A stretch of DNA of 10,209 bases. Source: Sphingomonas paucimobilis (GTDB lineage: Bacteria; Pseudomonadota; Alphaproteobacteria; Sphingomonadales; Sphingomonadaceae). Location: positions 1-10,209 of the forward strand of contig CAMAQU010000046.1 in NCBI GenBank assembly GCA_945860425.1, in the 5' to 3' direction. Of this stretch, positions 1-7,082 are shown piece after piece (within the stretch, counting starts at the first letter, position 1; every line of letters starts with the position of its first letter). The translations under genes were made by a program, and so were the position numbers. A model generated the notes under the pieces. The model made no database searches. It was not told where the DNA came from and worked only from the letters and a program-made list of their open reading frames with translations.

Positions 1-2083
1 TCGCCCGGCGCAATTGATTGGCCTCGCTCGGCGTAAAGTCTGCCGCAACAATGGCGAGCTTCATCGCCTGTTCCTGAAATAGGGGCACACCCAAAGTCTT
101 GCCCAAAACATCCCGCAGTTCATGGGGGTTGTGCGGTGGCGCAGGGGAAGGGAAGGAGACGGCCTCTCGCCCCTGTCGCCGCCGCAAATAGGGGTGCACC
201 ATATCGCCTTGAATAGGGCCGGGCCGGACAATCGCGACCTGAATGGCCAGATCATAGAAATTGCGCGGGCGCATGCGCGGCAGCATGTTCATCTGCGCCC
301 GGCTTTCGACCTGAAACACGCCAACACTATCCCCCCGGCACAGCATATCGAACACGCTCTCATCCACATCGGGGACTGTCGAGAGGGACAGGGGGGCGTC
401 TGCAACCCCCCGCGTGCGGCGCAGATCGTCGATCATATCAAAGGCCTTGCGGATGCAGGTCAGCATGCCCAGCGCCAGCACATCGACCTTCATCAGGCCA
501 AGGGCATCAATGTCATCCTTATCCCATTCGATGAAGGTGCGGTCTGCCATCGCGGCATTGAGCACCGGCACGGTTTCATCCAGCCGATCTTCGGTCAGGA
601 CAAAGCCCCCGACATGCTGCGACAAATGCCGGGGGAAGCGCAAAATCCGCTGCACAAAATGGTTGAGCCGGGCAATTTCTGGCGCGTCCGGATCAAACCC
701 CGTTTCGGCAAAGCGCTGCGCATCTATTTTAGAGGCATGGCTGCCCCACACTGTGGAGGAGAGGCGCTGCGTCACATCCTCGGTCAGGCCCAGCGCCTTG
801 CCCACCTCACGCACCGCGCTGCGCGGGCGGTAATGGATGACAGTGGCGACAATCCCGGCGCGGTGGCGACCATAGCGCGCATAAATATACTGCATCACCT
901 CCTCGCGGCGTTCATGTTCAAAATCGACATCAATATCGGGCGGCTCGCGCCGTTCTTCCGACATGAACCGGGAAAAGAGCAGCTTGTGGCGCGCCGGGTC
1001 GACCGCTGTAATGCCGAGCACAAAGCAGACGGCGGAATTGGCGGCAGACCCCCGGCCTTGGCACAAAATTCCCCGGCTCTGCGCGAATTGGACAATATCG
1101 TGCACGGTCAAGAAATAGGCCGCGTAATTGAGGCGGCCGATAATGCGAAACTCCTCCTCCAAAAGGGTCTGCATGTCGGCGGGCGTGCCATCGGGCCAAC
1201 GGTCACGCGCCTTTTGCGCGACCAGCGCTTCCAGCCAGCCCTGCGGCGTATAGCCCGGCGGTACGGGCTCATGCGGATAGTCATAAGACAGGTCGGCAAG
1301 GTCAAAGCGGAGGATCTCCAGCACATGCCCTATCTCGGCCAGAGCTTCGGGCGCTTCGGCAAAAAGACGGGCCATTTCGCCGGGCGTTTTCAGATGCCGT
1401 TCCGCATTGGTGGCAAGCTTGCGCCCCGCCTTGTCGATGCTCGTGCCTTCGCGAATGCAGGTCAGAATATCCTGCAAAGGCCGGTCTTCTGGCCGGGCAT
1501 AAAGCGCATCATTGACGGCGAGCAAAGGCACGCCTGTCTGTGCAGAGAGCGCCTTGAGCTCTGCCAGCTGCCGTCGATCGCGCCCGGTGCGGTGCTGGGC
1601 AACGCCAATCCAGACATGTGGGGTTCGGTTGGACAGCGCCTTGATCATAGGAATGAGCGCCGCGGTGCGAGGCAAGAGGATGAGCACCAGATCATCACAA
1701 GCCGCCAGAAGATCGGTGACATAGAGGAGGCATTCCCCCTTTTCCCCGCGCAAATTGCCTGTCGTCAGCAATCGGGTCAGCCGCCCCCAGCCCTGTCGGT
1801 TGATCGGATAGGCGATGATATCGGGCGTGCTATCGGCAAAGATCAGCCGCGCGCCTGTGAGCAGGCGAAAGTCCTTGGCTTGGCCCGCCTCGCGTAGAGC
1901 CTGCACCGCGCGCCAGGCGCGGACAACCCCTGCCAGACTGTTCCTGTCGGCAATGCCTAGCCCCTTATGGCCAAGGGCAATCGCCTCTTCCACCATCTCT
2001 GCCGGGTGGGATGCCCCGCGCAGGAAAGAGAAATTGGTGGCGGCGGCCAGCTCGGCATATCCCGCATCCAAATAGGCCCTCAT
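1..2083 (-). CDS. dnaE2: Error-prone DNA polymerase DnaE2 (ImuC), C-terminal part beyond window
   Basis: This is the catalytic polymerase of the ImuABC translesion synthesis complex, a C-family paralogue of the replicative alpha subunit that makes damage-induced mutations. The frame is open for 694 codons from ATG 2083-2081 to the left edge; family members are roughly 1,050 to 1,100 residues, so about a third is missing. The N-terminal PHP-like region carries ATNFSFLRGASHP (residues 15-27) and GLGIADRNSLAG (41-52). The HxH metal motif expected in an active PHP domain is replaced by A-A-T-N-F. The palm shows GRGS (343-346), PDIDVDF with D383, D385 and D387, and GLMKVDVL with D534, matching the replicative catalytic triad in order and spacing. 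Further on are QHVGGFVL, RPGPIQGDMVHPYLRR and GVPLFQEQAM, all typical of DnaE2. The start overlaps the imuB stop as ATGA with no clear Shine-Dalgarno, which suggests translational coupling. Expression should follow the LexA-controlled promoter upstream of imuA. Confidence 0.96.
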   Translation of the reverse strand, partial: MRAYLDAGYAELAAATNFSFLRGASHPAEMVEEAIALGHKGLGIADRNSLAGVVRAWRAVQALREAGQAKDFRLLTGARLIFADSTPDIIAYPINRQGWGRLTRLLTTGNLRGEKGECLLYVTDLLAACDDLVLILLPRTAALIPMIKALSNRTPHVWIGVAQHRTGRDRRQLAELKALSAQTGVPLLAVNDALYARPEDRPLQDILTCIREGTSIDKAGRKLATNAERHLKTPGEMARLFAEAPEALAEIGHVLEILRFDLADLSYDYPHEPVPPGYTPQGWLEALVAQKARDRWPDGTPADMQTLLEEEFRIIGRLNYAAYFLTVHDIVQFAQSRGILCQGRGSAANSAVCFVLGITAVDPARHKLLFSRFMSEERREPPDIDVDFEHERREEVMQYIYARYGRHRAGIVATVIHYRPRSAVREVGKALGLTEDVTQRLSSTVWGSHASKIDAQRFAETGFDPDAPEIARLNHFVQRILRFPRHLSQHVGGFVLTEDRLDETVPVLNAAMADRTFIEWDKDDIDALGLMKVDVLALGMLTCIRKAFDMIDDLRRTRGVADAPLSLSTVPDVDESVFDMLCRGDSVGVFQVESRAQMNMLPRMRPRNFYDLAIQVAIVRPGPIQGDMVHPYLRRRQGREAVSFPSPAPPHNPHELRDVLGKTLGVPLFQEQAMKLAIVAADFTPSEANQLRRA

Positions 2084-2094
2084 CCAAATAGGCC
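2065..2094. repeat. 14-bp direct repeat, 16-bp period, at imuB/dnaE2 junction
   Basis: The plus-strand word CATCCAAATAGGCC occurs at 2065-2078 and again at 2081-2094, with CT between the copies. The right copy encodes the end of ImuB (G-L-F-G before the stop) and supplies the dnaE2 ATG. The left copy encodes A-Y-L-D, residues 3-6 of DnaE2. The same 14 bases are therefore read in two frames. This looks like a micro tandem duplication at the gene junction, although the duplication event itself is inferred. Confidence 0.8.
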
Positions 2095-3711
2095 GTGCAG
2101 ATACCAGTCCGGACTTGTCTTTTCTGCGCCATATAGGCCGTGGCGGAACATCCAGAACCGGCGGCCCGCGCTATCTTCGACGCGATAATAATCACGGGTC
2201 AGCCCCGCCCCGTCGCGGCGCTTCCACCATTCGGCGGCAATGCGTTCCGGCCCTTCAAAGGCGGTGATGTCATGCGTCTGTCGTCGCCAGCGAAAGCGCC
2301 GCGGCGGGCCATCGGGCACTTCGGCGATGACATCGACAATCTGCGGCGGGTCGAGCATCCGCACCGGGCGCAAGGGCGGCTCCCCTGCGGGGGCTGCATG
2401 TTCTGTCAGCGGCAGGACGGGGCGGCCTGCGGGCACGGTAAAGCCTGCACATTCGGGGATATGGCTGTCCCCTGCGGCAAAGCGACGTACCCGCCCTGCG
2501 CCCAGTCGGACGCTCAGTCGATCGGTCAAGAGCGAGAGCGCCTGTGTCCCGTCTCCGCGCCCGTCCAGCCCCGGTTGGGTCGCCGCCAGAGGTTCGGCAA
2601 CCGCAATGTCGAGGCGGATCAGATCATAGCCAAAGCCGGGATCGAGCGGATCGGACAGGGTTTCAATCCGTTCCCCCAACAAGCGCATGACCAGATCGGG
2701 GTCGCGCGTTGCCTGACCCGTTTCAATCTGAAGCCGGTGGACTGCGCCATCGCTGCGAAAGAGTTGGATGGCAAAGACACGCCCGCCCTGCCCCCGGCGC
2801 GCCAGCTCTGCCCCCGCATCGGCCGCAAGGGCATGGAGCGCGGCGTGAACAAAGTCCGTGCGGGCAACCGGTTCTGCAAAGCGTTGGGCGCAGGACAGAG
2901 CCGGGGGCAGGCGACGCGGCGTGATGCGCACATCGTCTTCCCCCAAAATCCGGGCGAGCCGAGTCACGGCATCGGCCCCAAATCGTGCGGCCAGCGGCGC
3001 GCGGGGTCGGGAGGCGAGATCCCCCAAAGTCACAAGCCCGGCCCGGCGCAGGGCGGTCGTCCGATCCTCCCCCAAACCCAGTGCGTGAATGGGCAGCGCC
3101 TCAACCGCAATTGGCTCTGGAGACAGCAGGGGCATATGTGAGTCCGTCGATCCGGCCTGATCATAAGCGGGGCGGACATCGTTGATCTGGCTGGGCCGAA
3201 TGCGCCGTCCGGCGCGCAGCAATTCGCCCCCATGGCGGGCAAGGGCGCGGGCCTGATCTGGCGTGTCTGCTAAGGCAAGGCGCAGCGTCATACCTTGGCG
3301 GACCAGCAACGTTGCCAGCGCCGTTACCAGCCCCGATTCTCCATCCCAAAGATGGGCACAGCCCGTAATGTCGAGGATCAGCCCATCGGGCGGATCGAGC
3401 GCAACAGAGGGTGTAAAGCGGTCACACGCATCGGCCAGCCGATCCAGCAACTGGGCATCGGCTTGGGGATCATAGGGCACGCTGTTGAGTTCGGGCACAC
3501 GCGCCCGGGCATCGGCCAGCGCCATGCCGGGGGTAAGGCCCAAGGCTTCGGCAATCTCATCGACCGCCATGATGCGCATGGCCCCTTGCGCGCGGTCGAC
3601 AAAGACACGCGGCCCAAGCTGGCGGGGGTGCTCACGCAGCCAATTGTCGGCGCTCAACAGGGGAAGAAACACCTCGCAATAGCGTCGGTTCGCAGAAAGA
3701 TCTGTCGTCAT
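2080..3711 (-). CDS. imuB: ImuB, Y-family polymerase-like SOS mutagenesis adaptor
   Basis: ImuB is the non-catalytic Y-family member that brings DnaE2 and ImuA to the beta clamp. The protein has 543 residues, a usual length. The fold begins at RRYCEVFLPLL (9-19), where active Y polymerases have a metal-binding aspartate; none is present here. The second acidic motif (S-x-D-E-x-x-L-D in active enzymes) appears as PPDGLILDITG (107-117), with the glutamate replaced by glycine, so catalysis should be lost. A helix-hairpin-helix-like stretch lies at about 207-240, a little-finger-like region at about 270-410, and the conserved C-terminal block at 446-543 ends in PDWYLHGLFG. QPGLD (379-383) sits where ImuB proteins usually carry a clamp-binding motif, but it is a weak match. 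The ATG start is supported by GGAG seven bases upstream, although this makes it overlap imuA by 80 nt. The stop overlaps the dnaE2 start by 4 nt. Confidence 0.95.
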   Translation of the reverse strand: MTTDLSANRRYCEVFLPLLSADNWLREHPRQLGPRVFVDRAQGAMRIMAVDEIAEALGLTPGMALADARARVPELNSVPYDPQADAQLLDRLADACDRFTPSVALDPPDGLILDITGCAHLWDGESGLVTALATLLVRQGMTLRLALADTPDQARALARHGGELLRAGRRIRPSQINDVRPAYDQAGSTDSHMPLLSPEPIAVEALPIHALGLGEDRTTALRRAGLVTLGDLASRPRAPLAARFGADAVTRLARILGEDDVRITPRRLPPALSCAQRFAEPVARTDFVHAALHALAADAGAELARRGQGGRVFAIQLFRSDGAVHRLQIETGQATRDPDLVMRLLGERIETLSDPLDPGFGYDLIRLDIAVAEPLAATQPGLDGRGDGTQALSLLTDRLSVRLGAGRVRRFAAGDSHIPECAGFTVPAGRPVLPLTEHAAPAGEPPLRPVRMLDPPQIVDVIAEVPDGPPRRFRWRRQTHDITAFEGPERIAAEWWKRRDGAGLTRDYYRVEDSAGRRFWMFRHGLYGAEKTSPDWYLHGLFG

Positions 3712-4393
3712 TATTCCACTCCACCATCATGTCAAAGGGACGGGCGCCACCGCGATGGCGCACCAGCGAAAGCGACAGCATGGGGTGCCCCGGTGCTTGG
3801 CCTGGCAGGCGCACAGAGGGGGCGGATGCCACCTGCCAGCGGGAGGCCGCGGCACTGGCGATCACGCTCTCTCCGGGGCGCAGCAGCAAGGCTGTGACGC
3901 CAGATCGTTCCGCCGCCAGCGCCAACCGCCGACTGGCCGTCAGGTCGAGCCGCTTTGTCTCCCCCGCTTCGATGATGACCGCCGCCAGCCCAGCACAGGC
4001 CAAACTATCTGACGCGGCTTTCAGGCAGGCGAGATCATCTGGGGCTGTCACCAGAATCAGCTGATCGGGATCAAGGCCCAAACCCCTGAGCCCCGGCCCA
4101 TAAGGCTGCCCACCCCGGCGCAGTTGCGCATCGGTTGCGATCCAGAGGATTTTGCCCGCAGACCCAGAGAGGCGCGCCGCCAGCATCAGCGCAAAGGCCG
4201 CTGCACTCGCCCCATCCTCTGCTGTGCAGGGCAGCAATTCATGCACGGCGCCCTTGGCAATCCCGCCGCCCAATCGGGCGTCGAGCGCGCTTAGGCCAAG
4301 GCTTGCCCGCCCCCGATGGCCATCGCCAAGCGAAGGGGAAAGTGCCTCAATCTGACGTTTCAGCCGGGCAAGGGGGGGATGCGAATCAGTCAT
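3632..4393 (-). CDS. imuA: ImuA, RecA/SulA-like SOS mutagenesis protein
   Basis: First gene of the imuA-imuB-dnaE2 cassette. ImuA is a RecA-like protein that binds ImuB and is needed for damage-induced mutagenesis in bacteria that lack PolV. From the chosen ATG (4393-4391) it has 253 residues. The N-terminus (M-T-D-S-H-P-P-L-A-R-L-K-R-Q-I-E) leads to LGLSALDARLGGGIAKGAVHE, the typical ImuA entry motif. Where RecA has a Walker A loop, this protein has C-T-A-E-D-G-A-S-A-A-A without GKT/S, so ATP binding in the RecA manner is doubtful. KILWIATD and LAAVIIEAG look like core beta strands. Homology probably ends near MMVEWNN; the last 25 or so residues are encoded in the overlap with imuB and are probably not conserved. 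A GTG two codons upstream (4399) was rejected because it lies inside the LexA box. AAGG at 4399-4402 serves as the ribosome site, five bases from the ATG. Confidence 0.93.
   Translation of the reverse strand: MTDSHPPLARLKRQIEALSPSLGDGHRGRASLGLSALDARLGGGIAKGAVHELLPCTAEDGASAAAFALMLAARLSGSAGKILWIATDAQLRRGGQPYGPGLRGLGLDPDQLILVTAPDDLACLKAASDSLACAGLAAVIIEAGETKRLDLTASRRLALAAERSGVTALLLRPGESVIASAAASRWQVASAPSVRLPGQAPGHPMLSLSLVRHRGGARPFDMMVEWNNDDRSFCEPTLLRGVSSPVERRQLAA
3719..3722 (-). promoter_or_regulatory. imuB ribosome binding site
   Basis: On the minus strand GGAG lies seven bases before ATG 3711-3709, inside the imuA coding region. It is the main support for starting imuB there, because the start costs an 80-nt overlap with imuA and conserved homology only begins at about residue 9. 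Confidence 0.6.
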
Positions 4394-4408
4394 GTTCACC
4401 TTATGTTC
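4394..4408. promoter_or_regulatory. LexA-binding SOS box (GTTC-N7-GTTC)
   Basis: Plus strand 4394-4408 reads GTTC, then ACCTTAT, then GTTC. This is an exact match to the direct-repeat LexA box known from alphaproteobacteria (GTTC-N7-GTTC; GAAC-N7-GAAC on the other strand). It ends one base before the imuA ATG and touches the candidate -10 element, so bound LexA would block both RNA polymerase and the ribosome-loading region. imuABC cassettes are established LexA targets in this class. Confidence 0.88.
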
Positions 4409-4437
4409 TATAATCCCTTAGATTAAATTCCTGTCAA
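4407..4437 (-). promoter_or_regulatory. SOS promoter of imuA-imuB-dnaE2
   Basis: On the minus strand a perfect -35 TTGACA (4437-4432) is followed after 17 to 19 bases by an AT-rich -10 that can be read as ATTATA, TTATAG or TATAGA (4414-4407). The -10 is adjacent to the LexA box. Transcription would then begin at about 4400-4402, only some seven to nine bases before the imuA ATG, giving an almost leaderless message. Confidence 0.65.
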
Positions 4438-4445
4438 GGCTTCCC

Positions 4446-4455
4446 CTCATATGAG
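4446..4455. promoter_or_regulatory. 10-bp palindrome in galU leader
   Basis: CTCATATGAG is a perfect inverted repeat 40 bases upstream of the galU ATG. The overlapping CCCTCA (4444-4449) is also complementary to TGAGGG (4483-4488), which contains the galU Shine-Dalgarno sequence. It could be an operator half-site pair or part of a leader hairpin. I recognise no named regulator site, and it may be chance. Confidence 0.35.
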
Positions 4456-4494
4456 CCGCGCTGATAAGGGGCCTCCATCGTCTGAGGGAATTTT

Positions 4495-5361
4495 ATGCGC
4501 AAAATCAGAAAAGCGGTGTTTCCGGTTGCCGGGCTTGGCACGCGCTTCCTGCCTGCGACCAAGGCGATGCCCAAGGAAATGCTGCCCGTCGTGGATCGTC
4601 CGCTCATTCAATATGCGGTGGATGAGGCGCGCGAGGCGGGCATTGAACAGATGATCTTTGTCACCGGGCGCGGCAAAAGCGCGATTGAAGATCATTTCGA
4701 CATCGCCTTTGAGCTGGAACGCACGATGAGCGACCGGGGCAAGGATTTGTCCGTGCTGGAGCCGACACGGCTTGGCCCCGGCAATTGCGCCTATGTCCGC
4801 CAGCAAGAGCCGCTGGGTCTGGGCCATGCCATTTGGTGCGCGCGCGACATTATTGGGGATGAACCCTTTGCCATTTTTCTGCCGGATGAATTCATGGTCG
4901 GGTCGCCCGGCTGTATGAAGCAGATGGTCGACGCCTATGAACAAGTGGGCGGTAACATCATCTCGGTGCTGGAAGTGCCGCAGGACAAGGTGTCGAGCTA
5001 TGGCGTGATCGCCCCCGGTGCGACGCAGGGTGACATTACCGAAGTCAAAGGTCTGGTTGAAAAGCCCAAATCCGAAGACGCGCCGTCCAACCTCATCATT
5101 TCAGGCCGCTATATCCTTCAGCCAGAGGTGATGCGTGTTTTGGAGAGCCAGGGCAAAGGGGCCGGCGGTGAAATCCAGCTGACCGATGCCATGGCGCAGA
5201 TGATTGGCAAACAGCCCTTCCACGCGGTCACATTCCATGGCGACCGCTATGATTGCGGGGATAAGGCGGGCTTCATCACCGCGAACATCGCTCTTGCCCT
5301 TGCACGACCAGATATTGGCCCTGCGGTGCGCGACTGGTTGAGAACCATCAATCTGGATTAA
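4495..5361 (+). CDS. galU: UTP-glucose-1-phosphate uridylyltransferase
   Basis: GalU makes UDP-glucose from UTP and glucose 1-phosphate in the cytoplasm. UDP-glucose is the precursor for lipopolysaccharide, exopolysaccharide, glucans and galactose interconversion. The 288 residues match the usual family length. The nucleotide-binding loop is VFPVAGLGTRFLPATKAMPKEMLP (8-31, split here by its G-x-G-T-R core). It is followed by GLGHAIWCAR (108-117), the metal-binding FLPDE (128-132), VKGLVEKP (184-191), GEIQLTDAM (225-233) and the substrate motif RYDCGDKAGF (251-260). GAGGGA (4484-4489) is a good ribosome site five bases before the ATG. The gene is divergent from the SOS cassette and converges on nusB, with six bases between the stop codons, so it is probably transcribed alone. 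I see no convincing -35/-10 pair; TATAAT at 4409-4414 is a possible -10 but lacks a good -35. Confidence 0.97.
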   Translation: MRKIRKAVFPVAGLGTRFLPATKAMPKEMLPVVDRPLIQYAVDEAREAGIEQMIFVTGRGKSAIEDHFDIAFELERTMSDRGKDLSVLEPTRLGPGNCAYVRQQEPLGLGHAIWCARDIIGDEPFAIFLPDEFMVGSPGCMKQMVDAYEQVGGNIISVLEVPQDKVSSYGVIAPGATQGDITEVKGLVEKPKSEDAPSNLIISGRYILQPEVMRVLESQGKGAGGEIQLTDAMAQMIGKQPFHAVTFHGDRYDCGDKAGFITANIALALARPDIGPAVRDWLRTINLD

Positions 5362-5367
5362 ACGGGA

Positions 5368-5805
5368 TTATCCGCGGGCAGATTTGGCAATGGCGTCGAG
5401 CACGCCGTTGACGAAGCCCTTTTCCTTGCGGTCGTAAAAGGCGTGGGCCACGTCCAGATATTCGCTGATCACGCTGCCCGTTGGAATATCGGGCCGGGCC
5501 ATGAGTTCATAGGTGCCGGCGCGGAGAATTTGGCGCAATGGGCGGTCCAGCCGATCAATCGCCCAGCCTTCGGCAAGATTGGCGGTGATCATCGCATCCA
5601 CTTCTGCCCGGCGCGCATCAACGCCCATCACCACATCGTTAAAGAAATCGACTTCAGCCTCGGCATAGGTCGCATCTTCAATGGTCGCGCCCAGCCGGTG
5701 CTGGTGAAATTCATAGAGCAAAGGGGCAAGGGCCGTGCCCTCCATCTCCTGCTGATACAGCGCCTGCACGGCGGCAAGGCGGGCGGCGGAACGGGCACGG
5801 CTCAT
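5368..5805 (-). CDS. nusB: Transcription antitermination factor NusB
   Basis: NusB binds the boxA RNA element together with NusE (ribosomal protein S10) and helps RNA polymerase through rRNA operons. The protein is small and helical, 145 residues, within the normal range. The N-terminus R-S-A-A-R-L-A-A-V-Q-A-L-Y-Q-Q-E (5-20) is the characteristic first helix, and IPTGSVISEYLDVAHAFYD with KGFVNGVLD near the C-terminus is the family signature. It is the last gene of the hisG-hisD-nusB run; its ATG overlaps the hisD stop as ATGA (5805-5802), and there is only a weak purine run upstream, which suggests translational coupling to hisD. A nusB gene next to histidine genes is, to my recollection, recurrent in sphingomonads. 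It converges with galU with no room for a terminator between them. Confidence 0.96.
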   Translation of the reverse strand: MSRARSAARLAAVQALYQQEMEGTALAPLLYEFHQHRLGATIEDATYAEAEVDFFNDVVMGVDARRAEVDAMITANLAEGWAIDRLDRPLRQILRAGTYELMARPDIPTGSVISEYLDVAHAFYDRKEKGFVNGVLDAIAKSARG

Positions 5806-7082
5806 GGATGCAATCTTTCTTCAACAGAACGGGCATGGGCAGGAAGCCCCTCGGCCCGGGCAAGGGCCACAGCCGCCGGGCCGATGGCGCGGATCGCCTC
5901 CGCCGTGCATCCCAGAAAACTGGTGCGCTTCATAAAATCAAGCACCGACAGGCCAGAGGAGAAGCGCGCCCGACGGCCCGTCGGCAGAACATGGTTTGGC
6001 CCGCCGACATAATCGCCCACGGCCTCTGGCGTGTGTCGCCCAAGGAAAATGGATCCCGCATGGCGCACGGCCTGAAACACAGGTTCGGGGTCTTCCACCG
6101 CAAGCTCCAGATGTTCCGGCGCCAATGCATCGATCAGCGGGATGGAATCGATCACATCGCCAACCAGAATGATCGCGCCATTGGCATCCCAACTGGCGCG
6201 CGCTGTCGCTTCGGTGGACAGAGACTTTAACTGCGTGTCGACTTCGGCCGCCACGCGGTCTGCGAAGTCTGCGTCATCGGTGATCAGGATCGATTGGCTG
6301 GTCGGATCATGTTCAGCTTGGCTCAACAGATCGGCGGCGATCCAGGCTGGATTGTTCGCGCCATCGGCGACGACCAGAATTTCAGACGGGCCAGCCACCA
6401 TATCAATGCCAACCACGCCATAAAGCTGACGCTTCGCCTCTGCGACCCAGGCATTGCCGGGGCCGGTGATGACATCCACGCGGCCAATGCTCTGCGTGCC
6501 AAAGGCAAGGGCGGCAATGGCCTGCGCCCCGCCAATCCGCCAGACTTCATCCACGCCGGCCAAATGTGCGGCGGCGAGCACCAGCGGGTTAATCTCTCCC
6601 TTGGGCGTCGGGGTCACCATCACAAGCCGCTCAACGCCCGCGACGCGCGCCGGAATGGCGTTCATTAGCACGGAGGAGGGATAGGCTGCCCGCCCGCCGG
6701 GGACATAGACACCAGCGGCATCAACCGCCCGCCAGCGCGCCCCCAGCCGCACGCCCGCTGCATCCACGTCATCACTATCGGCGGGTTTTTGTTTTGCATG
6801 ATAGGTGCGAATACGCTCTGCGGCGAGGTCGAGGGCGGCGCGTAAATCGGCGTCGAGCGCGGCATAGGCCGCCGCGCAATCGTCAAGGCTGATCTGCCAG
6901 TCCAGATCATGCCCATCAAACCGGCGCGTGTAATCGGCGACGGCCGAATCGCCTTCCTCCTTCACCCGTGCGACAATGGCCGCAACATCGCGCGACACAT
7001 CGGCGTCGGCTTCACGCCGGGAATTGACCAGTTCTTCAAAACGGGCCGCAAAATCAGCCGCGCGGGCATCCAGCCTAAGCAT
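5802..7082 (-). CDS. hisD: Histidinol dehydrogenase
   Basis: HisD catalyses the last two steps of histidine synthesis, oxidising L-histidinol to L-histidine with two NAD+ in a zinc-dependent reaction. From ATG 7082 the protein has 426 residues, normal for the family. Zinc ligands can be placed by alignment with the E. coli enzyme: Q255 and H258 in SQAEHD, D357 in GDYVGGPNH and H416 in PAHARS; the catalytic pair is E323-H324 in APEHLE. Other signatures are AGVYVPGGRAAYPSSVLMN (123-141), ITGPGN (205-210) and DMVAGPSE (227-234). The frame extends upstream to GTG 7115, but the protein conventionally starts M-L-R-L-D, so ATG 7082 is preferred; it overlaps the hisG stop by 8 nt. The downstream end overlaps nusB by 4 nt. 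All key residues are present and nothing suggests decay. Confidence 0.97.
   Translation of the reverse strand: MLRLDARAADFAARFEELVNSRREADADVSRDVAAIVARVKEEGDSAVADYTRRFDGHDLDWQISLDDCAAAYAALDADLRAALDLAAERIRTYHAKQKPADSDDVDAAGVRLGARWRAVDAAGVYVPGGRAAYPSSVLMNAIPARVAGVERLVMVTPTPKGEINPLVLAAAHLAGVDEVWRIGGAQAIAALAFGTQSIGRVDVITGPGNAWVAEAKRQLYGVVGIDMVAGPSEILVVADGANNPAWIAADLLSQAEHDPTSQSILITDDADFADRVAAEVDTQLKSLSTEATARASWDANGAIILVGDVIDSIPLIDALAPEHLELAVEDPEPVFQAVRHAGSIFLGRHTPEAVGDYVGGPNHVLPTGRRARFSSGLSVLDFMKRTSFLGCTAEAIRAIGPAAVALARAEGLPAHARSVEERLHP

Noticed and set aside
122..1897. Long plus-strand open frame of 591 codons
   Set aside because: It lies codon-for-codon antisense to dnaE2, whose minus-strand product shows all catalytic motifs. 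The plus product has no recognisable motif and the composition of a GC-rich shadow.
2140..3141. Plus-strand open frame of 333 codons
   Set aside because: Antisense to imuB, which is clearly the real gene; no recognisable domain and no good ribosome site considered convincing.
4397..4399. GTG as the imuA start
   Set aside because: It lies within the LexA box and too close to the predicted transcription start; ATG 4393 has a suitable AAGG five bases upstream.
5351..5375. Possible bidirectional terminator between galU and nusB
   Set aside because: Only a 4-bp GGAT/ATCC pairing is visible, with no U-tract on either strand.
5443..6012. Plus-strand open frame of 189 codons across nusB and hisD
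   Set aside because: It is antisense to two well-supported overlapping genes and its product resembles nothing I know.
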